Positions 26,312-34,193 of a DNA stretch of 62,297 nucleotides are shown here, piece by piece. The DNA lies in contig DATJGF010000167.1 in NCBI GenBank assembly GCA_035495315.1, forward strand, positions 1-62,297. The letters are read 5' to 3'. The notes under the pieces are model-generated. The model worked only from the letters and a program-made list of their open reading frames with translations, was not told the DNA's origin and made no database searches. The position numbers and the translations under genes are program-made. This DNA is from DATJGF01 sp035495315. Lineage in GTDB: Bacteria > Verrucomicrobiota > Verrucomicrobiia > Limisphaerales > UBA8199. How positions within the stretch are numbered: the first letter of the stretch is position 1; each line of letters starts with the position of its first letter.

Positions 26312-27121
26312 ATGAGCAAAGATTCCAAGCCAGAAAGCAACGGGAAAATGACGACCAAGAAATACACCAAGCAATTGCGCAAGCTCCAGGGGGAGCTCTG
26401 CAAGCTGCAGGAATGGATCAAGCACAAACGCTTGCGAGTGATCATCATCTTCGAGGGCCGTGACGCTGCCGGCAAAGGCGGGACCATCAAGGCTATCACC
26501 GAGCGCGTCAGTCCACGCGTGTTTCGCCTCGTTGCGCTGCCGGCCCCGTCGGACCGCGAAAAGTCACAAATGTACATTCAGCGCTACATGCAGCACTTCC
26601 CGGCGGCGGGTGAGGTCGTAATCTTCGACCGCAGTTGGTACAACCGAGCCGGCGTGGAATACGTCATGGGCTTCTGCACCAAGGAACAGCACGAGAGCTT
26701 TCTGAAGATCTGCCCGGAGATGGAGAAATACATTGTGAATGCCGGGATTAAGTTGATCAAAATCTGGCTTGAGGTCAGCGACAAAGAGCAGAAGCGTCGT
26801 TTCGAAGCGCGCATGGATGATCCTTTGCGGCAATGGAAGCTCAGTCCGATGGACCTGCCGTCGCGGGAGAAGTGGTTTCAGTACTCACGAGCGCGTGACA
26901 TGATGCTGAAAGCGACCGATACCAAATGGGCCCCCTGGCACATCCTGCGTTCTGATGACAAAAAACGGGCTCGGCTCAATTGCATCCACCATTTCTTAAG
27001 CCTGATTCCCTACAAGAAAGTCCCGCGAGAAAACGTGAAACTGCCGAAGCGTTCGATGAAAGGGGGCTATGACGACGTCGCCAGCTTGAAGGGACGCAGG
27101 TTCATACCCGAAGTGTATTAA
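26312..27121 (+). CDS. ppk2: Polyphosphate kinase 2
   Basis: This 269-residue enzyme is a PPK2 of the single-domain type that phosphorylates nucleoside diphosphates with polyphosphate. The Walker A motif is FEGRDAAGKGGT (about residues 48-58), Walker B is VIFDRSWYNRAGVE, and the lid module holds RRFEARMDDPLRQWKLS. The C-terminal DTKWAPWHIL is family-typical. It stands apart from the efflux operon (88 bases) and may start its own transcript. The choice of ADP or GDP cannot be read from the sequence. Confidence 0.93.
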   Translation: MSKDSKPESNGKMTTKKYTKQLRKLQGELCKLQEWIKHKRLRVIIIFEGRDAAGKGGTIKAITERVSPRVFRLVALPAPSDREKSQMYIQRYMQHFPAAGEVVIFDRSWYNRAGVEYVMGFCTKEQHESFLKICPEMEKYIVNAGIKLIKIWLEVSDKEQKRRFEARMDDPLRQWKLSPMDLPSREKWFQYSRARDMMLKATDTKWAPWHILRSDDKKRARLNCIHHFLSLIPYKKVPRENVKLPKRSMKGGYDDVASLKGRRFIPEVY

Positions 27122-27164
27122 AGCGCGAATCATTCTAACGAGCGAAACCAAACAAGAACCAAAC

Positions 27165-27791
27165 ATGAAAGACAATATCATGACCAAAAGGATACATTAC
27201 ACCGTGCTGTGCGCGGCCTTGCTGGCCTCTACCACAGCTTTAATCAAGGCTGCCGACGAAAAACCTGCGACCGCTGACGATACGATGTCCCGCCATGAAG
27301 CCGTGCTGGTTACGGTGACGGCCTCAGTGGAGGGAATTAATTACACGAATCGCGAAGTCACGCTGAAAGGTCCGCTGGGGAACGAAGTGACTCTAGTCGC
27401 TGACACGCGCGTGAAGCGCTTCGACGAAATCAAGGTGGGCGACCTGGTGCGGGCGGACTATTATGTCTCGGTCGCGGCCGAATTGCGTAAGCCGACCAAA
27501 GAGGAGAAAGAGCACCCGATTGTGCTGCTCGACGCGGCGGGCAAAGCGCCGCCTGGATCGTCGCCGGCCGCGGGTGGGCTGCGTCGATTCAAAGTCGTAA
27601 CGACAATTGAAGGTTTGGATCGACCCACACAAACGGTCACCGTTAAAGGGCCACAGGGCCGATATCTTACAGCGCGTGTGGCGGATCCGTCACGGCTGAC
27701 CCAGGCGCGCATCGGCGATAACGTCGTAATAACCTACACGGAAGCCTTGGCGATCTCATTGGAAAAGACCGAAAAGAAGGGCTCGGAATAA
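27165..27791 (+). CDS. Exported protein with a duplicated OB-like domain, unknown
   Basis: The 208-residue protein has a signal peptide (start at 27165, or in frame at 27180) with cleavage near IKAADE. The mature part repeats one module twice: VTASVEGINYTNREVTLKGP...LVADTRVKRFDEIKVGDLVRADY and VVTTIEGLDRPTQTVTVKGP...ARVADPSRLTQARIGDNVVITY. Each looks like a small beta-barrel of the DUF5666 kind. No catalytic residues are evident. It precedes the SulP transporter gene by 30 bases. The role is unknown; it is probably periplasmic. Confidence 0.6.
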   Translation: MKDNIMTKRIHYTVLCAALLASTTALIKAADEKPATADDTMSRHEAVLVTVTASVEGINYTNREVTLKGPLGNEVTLVADTRVKRFDEIKVGDLVRADYYVSVAAELRKPTKEEKEHPIVLLDAAGKAPPGSSPAAGGLRRFKVVTTIEGLDRPTQTVTVKGPQGRYLTARVADPSRLTQARIGDNVVITYTEALAISLEKTEKKGSE

Positions 27792-27821
27792 GAATCCGAT
27801 GAGCCCGGGGACTGCAGGCGA

Positions 27822-29546
27822 ATGACGCAACAAGCACTCTCAAGCTGGAGCGCGTTTGTCCCGTCGCTGCATTGGCTGCGGGATTACAAAAGGATTTGGC
27901 TTCGCGCGGACGTGGTCGCGGGGATCACTCTCGCAGCCTACTTGCTCCCGGCGGCTCTGGGTGATGCCTCACTCGCAGGGCTGCCGCCTGAAGCCGGTCT
28001 TTACGCGTGCCTGTTCTCCGGCTTGGTATTTTGGCTTTTCTGCAGCTCCCGTCAGACGGTCATCAGTGTGACCTCAGCGATTTCGCTGCTGATTGGGTCG
28101 TCTCTGGGCGATCTGGCAGGTGGGGACCCGGCGCGGTTTCGTGAGTTAGCAGCTTGCACAGCGCTGCTGGTCGGGGCCGCGGCCCTCTTTGCCTGGCTGG
28201 TTCGTGCGGGCGTGGTGGTTAAATTCATCTCGGAAACGGTAATGATCGGTTTCAAGGCGGGCGTGGCGTTGTATCTGGCAAGCACGCAGCTGCCGAAATT
28301 GTTTGGTTTCTCCGCGGCGCATGGCGGCGGTTTCTGGGAACGGATGGCGGCTTTTTTCTCACATATTGGCGAGACCAATCCGCAGGCGCTGGCGCTGGGC
28401 ATAACGGCATTGGTGCTGCTCGCGCTCGGGAAACTCTTTCTGCCCAACAAACCGGTGGCCCTGGTGGTAGTCATCGCAGCGATCGTCACCGCCTCGGTGG
28501 TGGATCTCTCGCTTTACGGCGTGAAACTTCTCGGCCAGATCCCGCGCGGGATTCCGGCTCCAAGCCTGCCGGCGGTGACGTGGCACGACGTGAACGAGTT
28601 GTTGCCTTTAGCGCTCGCCGCGTTCCTGCTGGGTGCCGTCGAAACCGTCGCGATCGGCCGCATGTTCGCCGAGAAAGGCGGTTATCGTCTAAATACCAAT
28701 CAGGAGTTCCTGGCGCTGGCGGGAGCGAATCTGGCCACGGGTTTTGGACACGGGTTTCCTGTCAGCGGCGGCATGTCGCAATCACTGGTGAATCAGGGTG
28801 CCGGCGCGCGCTCGCCGCTTAGTGGATTGGTTGCGGCTGGGTTAGTTCTGCTCGTAGCGGTGTTCTTTTCGGGGCTACTCCATAATCTGCCACAGCCCGT
28901 GCTCGCGGCGGTGGTATTGATGGCGGTGGCCAGCCTTCTAAAAATATCCGAGCTGAAGCACCTTTGGCGATATCACCGCACGGAATTCCTCATCGCCGCG
29001 GCCGCATTGTTGGGAGTGCTTGGCCAGGGACTCCTTCGCGGCGTCCTCGTAGGCGCCGTCCTTTCTTTACTGCTGCTGCTTCGACGCGCTTCCCGGCCGC
29101 ACGTGGCCTTCCTGGGACGTATTCCAGGGACGCGCCGTTTTTCGGACCGGGAACGTCACCCCGATAATGAACCCATCCTCGGCGTGCTGGCATTTCGTGT
29201 CGAGTCAGGGATTTTGTATTTTAACACGGAGCACATTTTCGATACGGTTGTCGGGCGCGTTCAGGCGGAAAGTGAGCTGCCCAAGCTGGCCGTTTGCGAT
29301 TTATCGACCTCACCGGCAGTAGACCTCGCCGGGGTGCGGATGTTTTTGACCTTACACGAGGAACTGGCAAAACGCGGGATTGCGTTCCAGTTGGTTGAGG
29401 CGCGCTCCTCAGTCCGCGACATCCTTCGCAGCGAAGGAGTCGAGGACAAAGTTGGGCGCATCGACCGTTTTCGTTCACTGGCGGACGTGGTTGAGGGTGG
29501 GCAGACCCCAGCCAACCCGGCGACGCCCATGAGCCCTAACCTATGA
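27822..29546 (+). CDS. SulP-family anion transporter with C-terminal STAS domain
   Basis: The 574-residue protein has ten to fourteen membrane segments, the SulP landmarks at the N terminus (LRADVVAGITLAAYLLPAALG) and GHGFPVSGGMSQSLVNQGAGARS in the core, and a cytoplasmic STAS domain at about 445-560 (YFNTEHIFD, VDLAGVRML-like VDLAGVRMF). SulP proteins move sulfate, bicarbonate or dicarboxylates; the anion here is not decidable. Its end overlaps the next gene by four bases (ATGA). Confidence 0.9.
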   Translation: MTQQALSSWSAFVPSLHWLRDYKRIWLRADVVAGITLAAYLLPAALGDASLAGLPPEAGLYACLFSGLVFWLFCSSRQTVISVTSAISLLIGSSLGDLAGGDPARFRELAACTALLVGAAALFAWLVRAGVVVKFISETVMIGFKAGVALYLASTQLPKLFGFSAAHGGGFWERMAAFFSHIGETNPQALALGITALVLLALGKLFLPNKPVALVVVIAAIVTASVVDLSLYGVKLLGQIPRGIPAPSLPAVTWHDVNELLPLALAAFLLGAVETVAIGRMFAEKGGYRLNTNQEFLALAGANLATGFGHGFPVSGGMSQSLVNQGAGARSPLSGLVAAGLVLLVAVFFSGLLHNLPQPVLAAVVLMAVASLLKISELKHLWRYHRTEFLIAAAALLGVLGQGLLRGVLVGAVLSLLLLLRRASRPHVAFLGRIPGTRRFSDRERHPDNEPILGVLAFRVESGILYFNTEHIFDTVVGRVQAESELPKLAVCDLSTSPAVDLAGVRMFLTLHEELAKRGIAFQLVEARSSVRDILRSEGVEDKVGRIDRFRSLADVVEGGQTPANPATPMSPNL

Positions 29547-30241
29547 CCACGGCTTCCAGCACTGAGGCGGTTACCCCCTCCATAACTTACCGCCGCCAAC
29601 CAAGCAAACGCGTGCTCGAACCGATCGAGCGTATTTCGGAAGTATTGTTCGGATTGATCATGGTGCTGACCTTCACCTGCTCGTTCAGCGTCGCCGAGGC
29701 GGGTCGAGCGGAAGTGAGAACCATGCTGCTGGCTGCGCTGGGCTGCAACCTGGCATGGGGAGTCATTGACGCGATTATGTATTTGATGGGCTGTTTGGCC
29801 GAACAAGCTCGCTCGCTGGCAACGTTGCGCGCGGTGCGTGCCGCTGCCGATCCCGAAAAAGCTCAGCGTATTATTGGCGATGCACTCGACGCCGTAATCG
29901 CAGCGAGATTGGGCACCGCGGAACTTGAAGAAATTCGGCGTCAATTACAGCAAATGCCCGCCCCCCCCGGACATCCGCGGTTGAACCGGCGTGACTGGAT
30001 CGGCGCTGTAGGCGTTTTCTTGCTGGTGGTCCTTTCGACGTTGCCGGTCGTGCTGCCTTTTTGTTTTATGCAGAATGCGTTGCGCGCGCAGCGCGTCTCG
30101 AACGGCATCGCCATCGGCTTGCTGTTTCTGACTGGCTATGCGTTCGGGCGTTGTACCGGCTATCACCCGCGAGGCATGGGCATCACGATGGTGATCGTCG
30201 GCGGGGTGCTTGTCGCCCTTACTATATTGCTCGGAGGATGA
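29543..30241 (+). CDS. VIT-like small integral membrane protein
   Basis: The 232-residue protein carries about five membrane segments: two near the start (ISEVLFGLIMVLTFTCSFSVA, LLAALGCNLAWGVIDAIMYLM), a cytoplasmic helical part (about 90-145), and three near the end. The opening 'PIERISEVLFGLIMVLTF' resembles CCC1/VIT1-type metal or iron transporters, but the match is partial. It is translationally coupled to SulP upstream and to the barrel protein downstream, which suggests a shared envelope role. Confidence 0.6.
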   Translation: MTTASSTEAVTPSITYRRQPSKRVLEPIERISEVLFGLIMVLTFTCSFSVAEAGRAEVRTMLLAALGCNLAWGVIDAIMYLMGCLAEQARSLATLRAVRAAADPEKAQRIIGDALDAVIAARLGTAELEEIRRQLQQMPAPPGHPRLNRRDWIGAVGVFLLVVLSTLPVVLPFCFMQNALRAQRVSNGIAIGLLFLTGYAFGRCTGYHPRGMGITMVIVGGVLVALTILLGG

Positions 30242-30891
30242 AAAGCTGTTGTTTAACTATTGGCGGTAGCGCAATGCTCCTTCTGCCGATGCTCGGCCGG
30301 GGACAGGCGACGAATACCACGACCGAGATCTCAACCACCGCGTCGAGCACTCTCTGGTCTTTCTCCGCCTCGGTCTATGGCTACATCGTGCCGGAATCGC
30401 GGGATTATGTTAATCCCAATTTTACCGCTGACCGTGGACCGCTCCATTTCGAGGCGCGTTATAATTACGAGGCCCTGGAGAGCGGTTCGCTGTGGGTTGG
30501 CTACACCTTCAGCACCGGGGAAAAGCTCGTGTTCGATTTCACGCCGATGCTCGGCGGGGTTTTCGGCGATCTGACGGGCGTTGCCCCGGGGTATAATCTG
30601 TCTCTCGCTTATAAAGGCTTCACACTCGCCAGCCAAAGCGAGTATGTGTTCGACACCGGGGATTCGTCCGGGAACTTTTTCTACACCTGGTCGGAGTTGA
30701 GCTATTCGCCGTGGGACTGGCTGCGAGCAGGCCTGGCAATCCAGCGGACGAAAGCCTACAAATCCGATCTCGACATTCAGCGGGGGTTCCTGGTGGGCCT
30801 GGCATACAAACGGGCGGAATTCACGACGTATGTATTTAACCTGGGCTGGACCGACCCGACGATCGTTTTGTCATTAGGCCTGAGCTTTTGA
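30238..30891 (+). CDS. Exported beta-barrel protein, unknown
   Basis: The ATG at 30238 overlaps the preceding stop and gives a 217-residue protein with a short signal peptide ending at GRGQAT. The mature part is a run of amphipathic strands (FSASVYGYIVPES, FEARYNYEALESGSLWVGY, VFDFTPMLGGVFGDL) ending in LSLGLSF, the terminal Phe expected of an outer-membrane barrel of about ten strands. No specific family is recognised. The frame continues open upstream to 30061 but that part is the coding region of the previous gene in another frame. Confidence 0.65.
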   Translation: MKSCCLTIGGSAMLLLPMLGRGQATNTTTEISTTASSTLWSFSASVYGYIVPESRDYVNPNFTADRGPLHFEARYNYEALESGSLWVGYTFSTGEKLVFDFTPMLGGVFGDLTGVAPGYNLSLAYKGFTLASQSEYVFDTGDSSGNFFYTWSELSYSPWDWLRAGLAIQRTKAYKSDLDIQRGFLVGLAYKRAEFTTYVFNLGWTDPTIVLSLGLSF

Positions 30892-30934
30892 ATTCAGCAA
30901 TAAACATCAAAATAGACAACCATCAAAAAAAACT

Positions 30935-31615
30935 ATGAAAAACAAAACACTTGGGAAAACAGTGGCCTTGATTGCCGTGACTGCCGGAGCCAGTTGGCTG
31001 CTGGCTGGCTGTGGCACGACCAAGGGTTACAAACAAGCCGATAAAACAGGCGAGGGCATCGCCAGCTTCCGTGAAGAAATCCTCAACGGCAAGAAGGCGA
31101 TCGACCAAACCATGACCTCGCTTGACGCCATCGCCGCCAGCGCAACCACCGACCCTCGGAAGGCATTCGAGCAATACAGCAAGGCCGTCGCAAACCTGGA
31201 GTCCACTGCCAACAAAATTAAGAAGCGCGGTGAGGATATGAAGCAGCAAGGCCAGGCCTATTTCGACCAGTGGGAGCAACAATTGGCGACGGTGAAAAAC
31301 CCCGACATTCAGAAATTGGCCGCCGAACGCAAAGCCAAACTGCAGCAGGCATTCGATAGTATCAAGACCCTCACTGAGCCAATCAAGGAGAAGTACGAGC
31401 CCTGGATGGCAGATTTGAAAGACCTGCAGACCTATCTGCAAAATGACCTGACCGTTACCGGTGTCGATTCCGCCAAGGGGCTCTTTGCAAAAACCAGGAA
31501 TACAGGGGCCCAGGTGCAAAAATCCATGGACGCCTTGGTCGCTGAACTCAACACCATCGCCGCGACCATTACTGCGGCTAAGGCTCCCCCGCCCGAGAAA
31601 AGCGCGGCGAAGTAA
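30935..31615 (+). CDS. DUF2959 family lipoprotein
   Basis: A lipoprotein signal with lipobox LAGC (C26) is followed by about 190 residues of predicted long helices with coiled-coil periodicity (SFREEILNGKKAIDQTMTSLD, ANKIKKRGEDMKQQGQAYF). The DQWEQQLATVKNPDIQKLA segment is typical of DUF2959, whose function is not known. An A-rich leader (CATCAAAAAAAACT) precedes the ATG instead of a Shine-Dalgarno. A paralogue lies at 60401. The next two genes are DUF3300 and DUF2950 members. Confidence 0.85.
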   Translation: MKNKTLGKTVALIAVTAGASWLLAGCGTTKGYKQADKTGEGIASFREEILNGKKAIDQTMTSLDAIAASATTDPRKAFEQYSKAVANLESTANKIKKRGEDMKQQGQAYFDQWEQQLATVKNPDIQKLAAERKAKLQQAFDSIKTLTEPIKEKYEPWMADLKDLQTYLQNDLTVTGVDSAKGLFAKTRNTGAQVQKSMDALVAELNTIAATITAAKAPPPEKSAAK

Positions 31616-31646
31616 ACCGCCACGACTTTGACCATCCTGGGAACCC

Positions 31647-33056
31647 ATGAAAGCTAGGTCTAATAAACCGTCGTTGGCCTGGATTGGTGTCACGATCGGA
31701 GCCTGCTGGTTCCTGTTTGGCTGCGCAACAACTTCTGGCGGGTCCAATGACAAAACCTCTGGCCAGGAACCGCCGAAAGTTTTTGTAGCGCCGACGCCCG
31801 CGCCAGTGGCTCCCGTGCCGGCACCCAGCCAACAACCGGCACCCAATCAACAGTCGGCAGCCGCGGCATCATCCACCAAGCCGCCCCCTGCCCCGCCGCC
31901 GTCAGCACCACCGAAAGCGTCGGCAACCGAGCTCGAAAAACTTGTCATGCCGATAGCGCTCCATCCGGACCAGCTGATTAGCATCATCCTTCCGGCGGCG
32001 GTGTATCCACTGGAGATCGTGCAAGCGGCGCGTTTCGTGAGAGACACAAATAATATCCCGAAAGTCGACGAACAATCCTGGGATGAGAACGTGAAGGCGG
32101 TCGCGAAATTCCCTGAACTGATCGCTAAGCTGGATGCTGATCTGGATTGGACGATGAAACTGGGCCAGGCGTTTCTGGATCAACCCAAGGAATTGATGGA
32201 CACGATTCAGGACCTGCGAGCTAAAGCGCAAAAGGCCGGAACGCTCCGCTCGAGCCCACAGCAGATTGTTACGGTTACCAATGTGGTCGTGATCGAGACG
32301 AACTATACACAAGTGGTGACGGTGACGAATCAAATCGTCCAGGTAGCGCCGGCTAATCCACAGGTCGTCTACGTACCCACCTATCCACCGACGGTGTACT
32401 ATCCCCCGCCGACGTACGTTTACGACCCGGTAACACCGTTGGTTACCTTTGGTATAGGCATGGCCTGGGGTGCCATTATCGCCAACAATTGTGACTGGCA
32501 CCACGGTGGCGTCTACTATGGTCACGGCGATGTCGATATCGACGTTGACCGAACCGTCAACCGGGGAGATCGAACCGTTAACCGTGGCGATCGACCAGCC
32601 CAGCAAGGCAACCGCGCGGCCAACTCCGGCGCGCGGCCAACCCAGCAAAAATGGCAACCTAACCAGGATCGCCTGCGCTCATCCGGCGCGCCGAGTGCTG
32701 GCACGCGGGAAGCACGCGGTTGGGGCGGCGGTTCAACTCGACCGACAACCGGAGCCAGGCCCTCGACCGGTGCGGTTGGCACCCGCCCTTCAAGTGGGAA
32801 CGTAGCCGCGCGCCCGTCGAGCGGCATGAGCTCCGGAAATCGGGCTTCGGCTTCCCCCAGTGTCAGCCAGCGGAGTAGTTCTCGCCCTTCGTCGAATTCA
32901 TATGCGCGATCTTCCGGGTCGAGTGGCAGCGCGTTTGGAGGAATGAGCAGTGGTTCGAGTGCTCGGAGCTATAGCAATCGGGGCTCGAGCAGCCGCAGCG
33001 GAGGCTTCGGCGGTTCAGGCGGATCACGTGGCGGCCGGGGCGGCCGAGGTCGTTAG
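31647..33056 (+). CDS. DUF3300 family lipoprotein with low-complexity tail
   Basis: The 469-residue protein has lipobox LFGC (C26), a Pro/Ala/Gln linker (about 45-90), the DUF3300 core (about 95-285: LVMPIALHPDQLISIILPA, VYVPTYPPTVYYPPP) and a tail of about 180 residues rich in Ser, Arg and Gly. The tail opens with tandem TVNRGDR units and ends GGSRGGRGGRGR. The basic Gly-rich end could bind nucleic acid, polyphosphate or cell-surface polymer, but this is speculation. It lies between DUF2959 and DUF2950 genes, an arrangement in which DUF3300 and DUF2950 are known companions. Confidence 0.87.
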   Translation: MKARSNKPSLAWIGVTIGACWFLFGCATTSGGSNDKTSGQEPPKVFVAPTPAPVAPVPAPSQQPAPNQQSAAAASSTKPPPAPPPSAPPKASATELEKLVMPIALHPDQLISIILPAAVYPLEIVQAARFVRDTNNIPKVDEQSWDENVKAVAKFPELIAKLDADLDWTMKLGQAFLDQPKELMDTIQDLRAKAQKAGTLRSSPQQIVTVTNVVVIETNYTQVVTVTNQIVQVAPANPQVVYVPTYPPTVYYPPPTYVYDPVTPLVTFGIGMAWGAIIANNCDWHHGGVYYGHGDVDIDVDRTVNRGDRTVNRGDRPAQQGNRAANSGARPTQQKWQPNQDRLRSSGAPSAGTREARGWGGGSTRPTTGARPSTGAVGTRPSSGNVAARPSSGMSSGNRASASPSVSQRSSSRPSSNSYARSSGSSGSAFGGMSSGSSARSYSNRGSSSRSGGFGGSGGSRGGRGGRGR

Positions 33057-33062
33057 AAGGGC

Positions 33063-33070
33063 AGAGGTGA
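33063..33070 (+). promoter_or_regulatory. Strong ribosome-binding site of the DUF2950 gene
   Basis: AGAGGTGA ends four bases before the ATG at 33075 and closely follows the consensus. It fixes the start there rather than at the in-frame Met nine codons later. Confidence 0.6.
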
Positions 33071-33074
33071 CGCC

Positions 33075-34061
33075 ATGAACATTCAACCAATTCAATCCAT
33101 GAAATCATTTCGCCAAACCCGACGTTTCGCGGCTTGTCATTATGTCGTAGCTGGAGCGCTTCTCTTGATCGGGACGCTTCAAGTCGCCGGCGCGACATCC
33201 GCGGTCGAACCCGCGAAGACGTTTGCAACGCCAGAAGCTGCCGTACAGTCGCTGATTGCCCTCGTAAAAGCCCCGGATCCAGAAGGGCTAAGAACGCTGT
33301 TTGGACCGGCAGTCGAGGAGTTGGAGAATCCCGACCGCGTGCAAGCCACCAATGAGTTCAGCGCCTTCGCGGCGGCGCTGGATCAGAAATTCGAGATTGT
33401 GCGCGAATCGAATTCTCGTTGTGTGCTGGAGGTCGGGGCCGACTCCTGGCCGTTTCCCATTCCTATCGCGCAGCGCGATGGTCGGTGGTTTTTCGACACG
33501 GCGGGCGGGAAGGAAGAATTGTTAAATCGGCGGATCGGGCGGAATGAATTGGCGGTGCTTGAGGTGATGCGAGCGTACGTCGATGCGCAGCGGGATTATG
33601 CGAGCCGAGACCGTGACGGAGACGAGGTGTTGGAGTATGCACAGAAGCTCAGCAGCACGCCGGGAACCCAGGATGGGCTTCATTGGTCCCTGGAAGCATG
33701 GGGGGAAGTCAGTCCGCTGGGTCCATTGGTTGCTCAAGCACAGGGTGAAGGATATCATTTGGATGACGCGCAGAACCAGGAGCCGCCGCAGGCATTTCAT
33801 GGTTATTATTTCAAAATCCTCACCCGACAGGGTTCACACGCGCCTGGCGGCAAATATAATTACATCATTAATGGCAACATGATTGGTGGCTTTGCCCTGG
33901 TTGCCTGGCCGGCGGAGTACGGTGACTCAGGAGTAATGACCTTCATAGTCAATCAGCAAGGCTCGGTTTGGCAAAAAGACCTGGGATCCAAGACTGGGAA
34001 ACTGGCGCGGAAAATGACCGAATACGATCCGGACAAAAGCTGGCAGCGCTCGCGGGATTAA
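33075..34061 (+). CDS. DUF2950 family exported protein
   Basis: The 328-residue protein has a signal peptide (hydrophobic core YVVAGALLLIGTLQVAGA, cleavage near AGATSA). The mature part opens with TFATPEAAVQSLIALVKAPD and contains QAFHGYYFKILTRQG and GFALVAWPAEYGDSGVMTFIVNQQG, the recognisable DUF2950 signature segments. The family is widespread beside DUF3300 and has no established function. It is the last gene before the signalling block; a strongly structured 130-base gap follows. Confidence 0.87.
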   Translation: MNIQPIQSMKSFRQTRRFAACHYVVAGALLLIGTLQVAGATSAVEPAKTFATPEAAVQSLIALVKAPDPEGLRTLFGPAVEELENPDRVQATNEFSAFAAALDQKFEIVRESNSRCVLEVGADSWPFPIPIAQRDGRWFFDTAGGKEELLNRRIGRNELAVLEVMRAYVDAQRDYASRDRDGDEVLEYAQKLSSTPGTQDGLHWSLEAWGEVSPLGPLVAQAQGEGYHLDDAQNQEPPQAFHGYYFKILTRQGSHAPGGKYNYIINGNMIGGFALVAWPAEYGDSGVMTFIVNQQGSVWQKDLGSKTGKLARKMTEYDPDKSWQRSRD

Positions 34062-34091
34062 CTTGACGACGCGAAGCGGTTGGAGCAAACA

Positions 34092-34174
34092 ACCCTACAG
34101 GGTGCCCAGGCAAAATGAGGCAAAGCGTGTGTTGCCTCCGGGGAACGGGGCCGCACCTTTGGCCTTTTGCCTGG
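34092..34174 (+). ncRNA. Predicted three-way-junction structure upstream of the hybrid kinase
   Basis: A 10-bp perfect stem (CCAGGCAAAA 34106-34115 with TTTTGCCTGG 34165-34174) encloses a second perfect 7-bp hairpin (GAGGCAA 34117-34123 with TTGCCTC 34132-34138, 8-base loop) and a 4-bp GGCC/GGCC hairpin (34149-34152 with 34161-34164) abutting the closing stem. A further dyad ACCCT-AC-AGGGT lies at 34092-34103. The closing stem ends 19 bases before the kinase ATG. Such nesting is unlikely by chance in so short a gap. It could be a leader RNA, an attenuator, a 3'-end structure of the DUF2950 mRNA or a REP-like DNA palindrome. I recognise no known riboswitch class. Confidence 0.45.
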
Positions 34175-34193
34175 AGCCTGCGAGATTGACCGT

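Noticed and set aside
31902..32657. 251-codon - strand frame over the DUF3300 gene
   Set aside because: Its translation is a low-complexity mirror of the DUF3300 coding strand; no start context or family.
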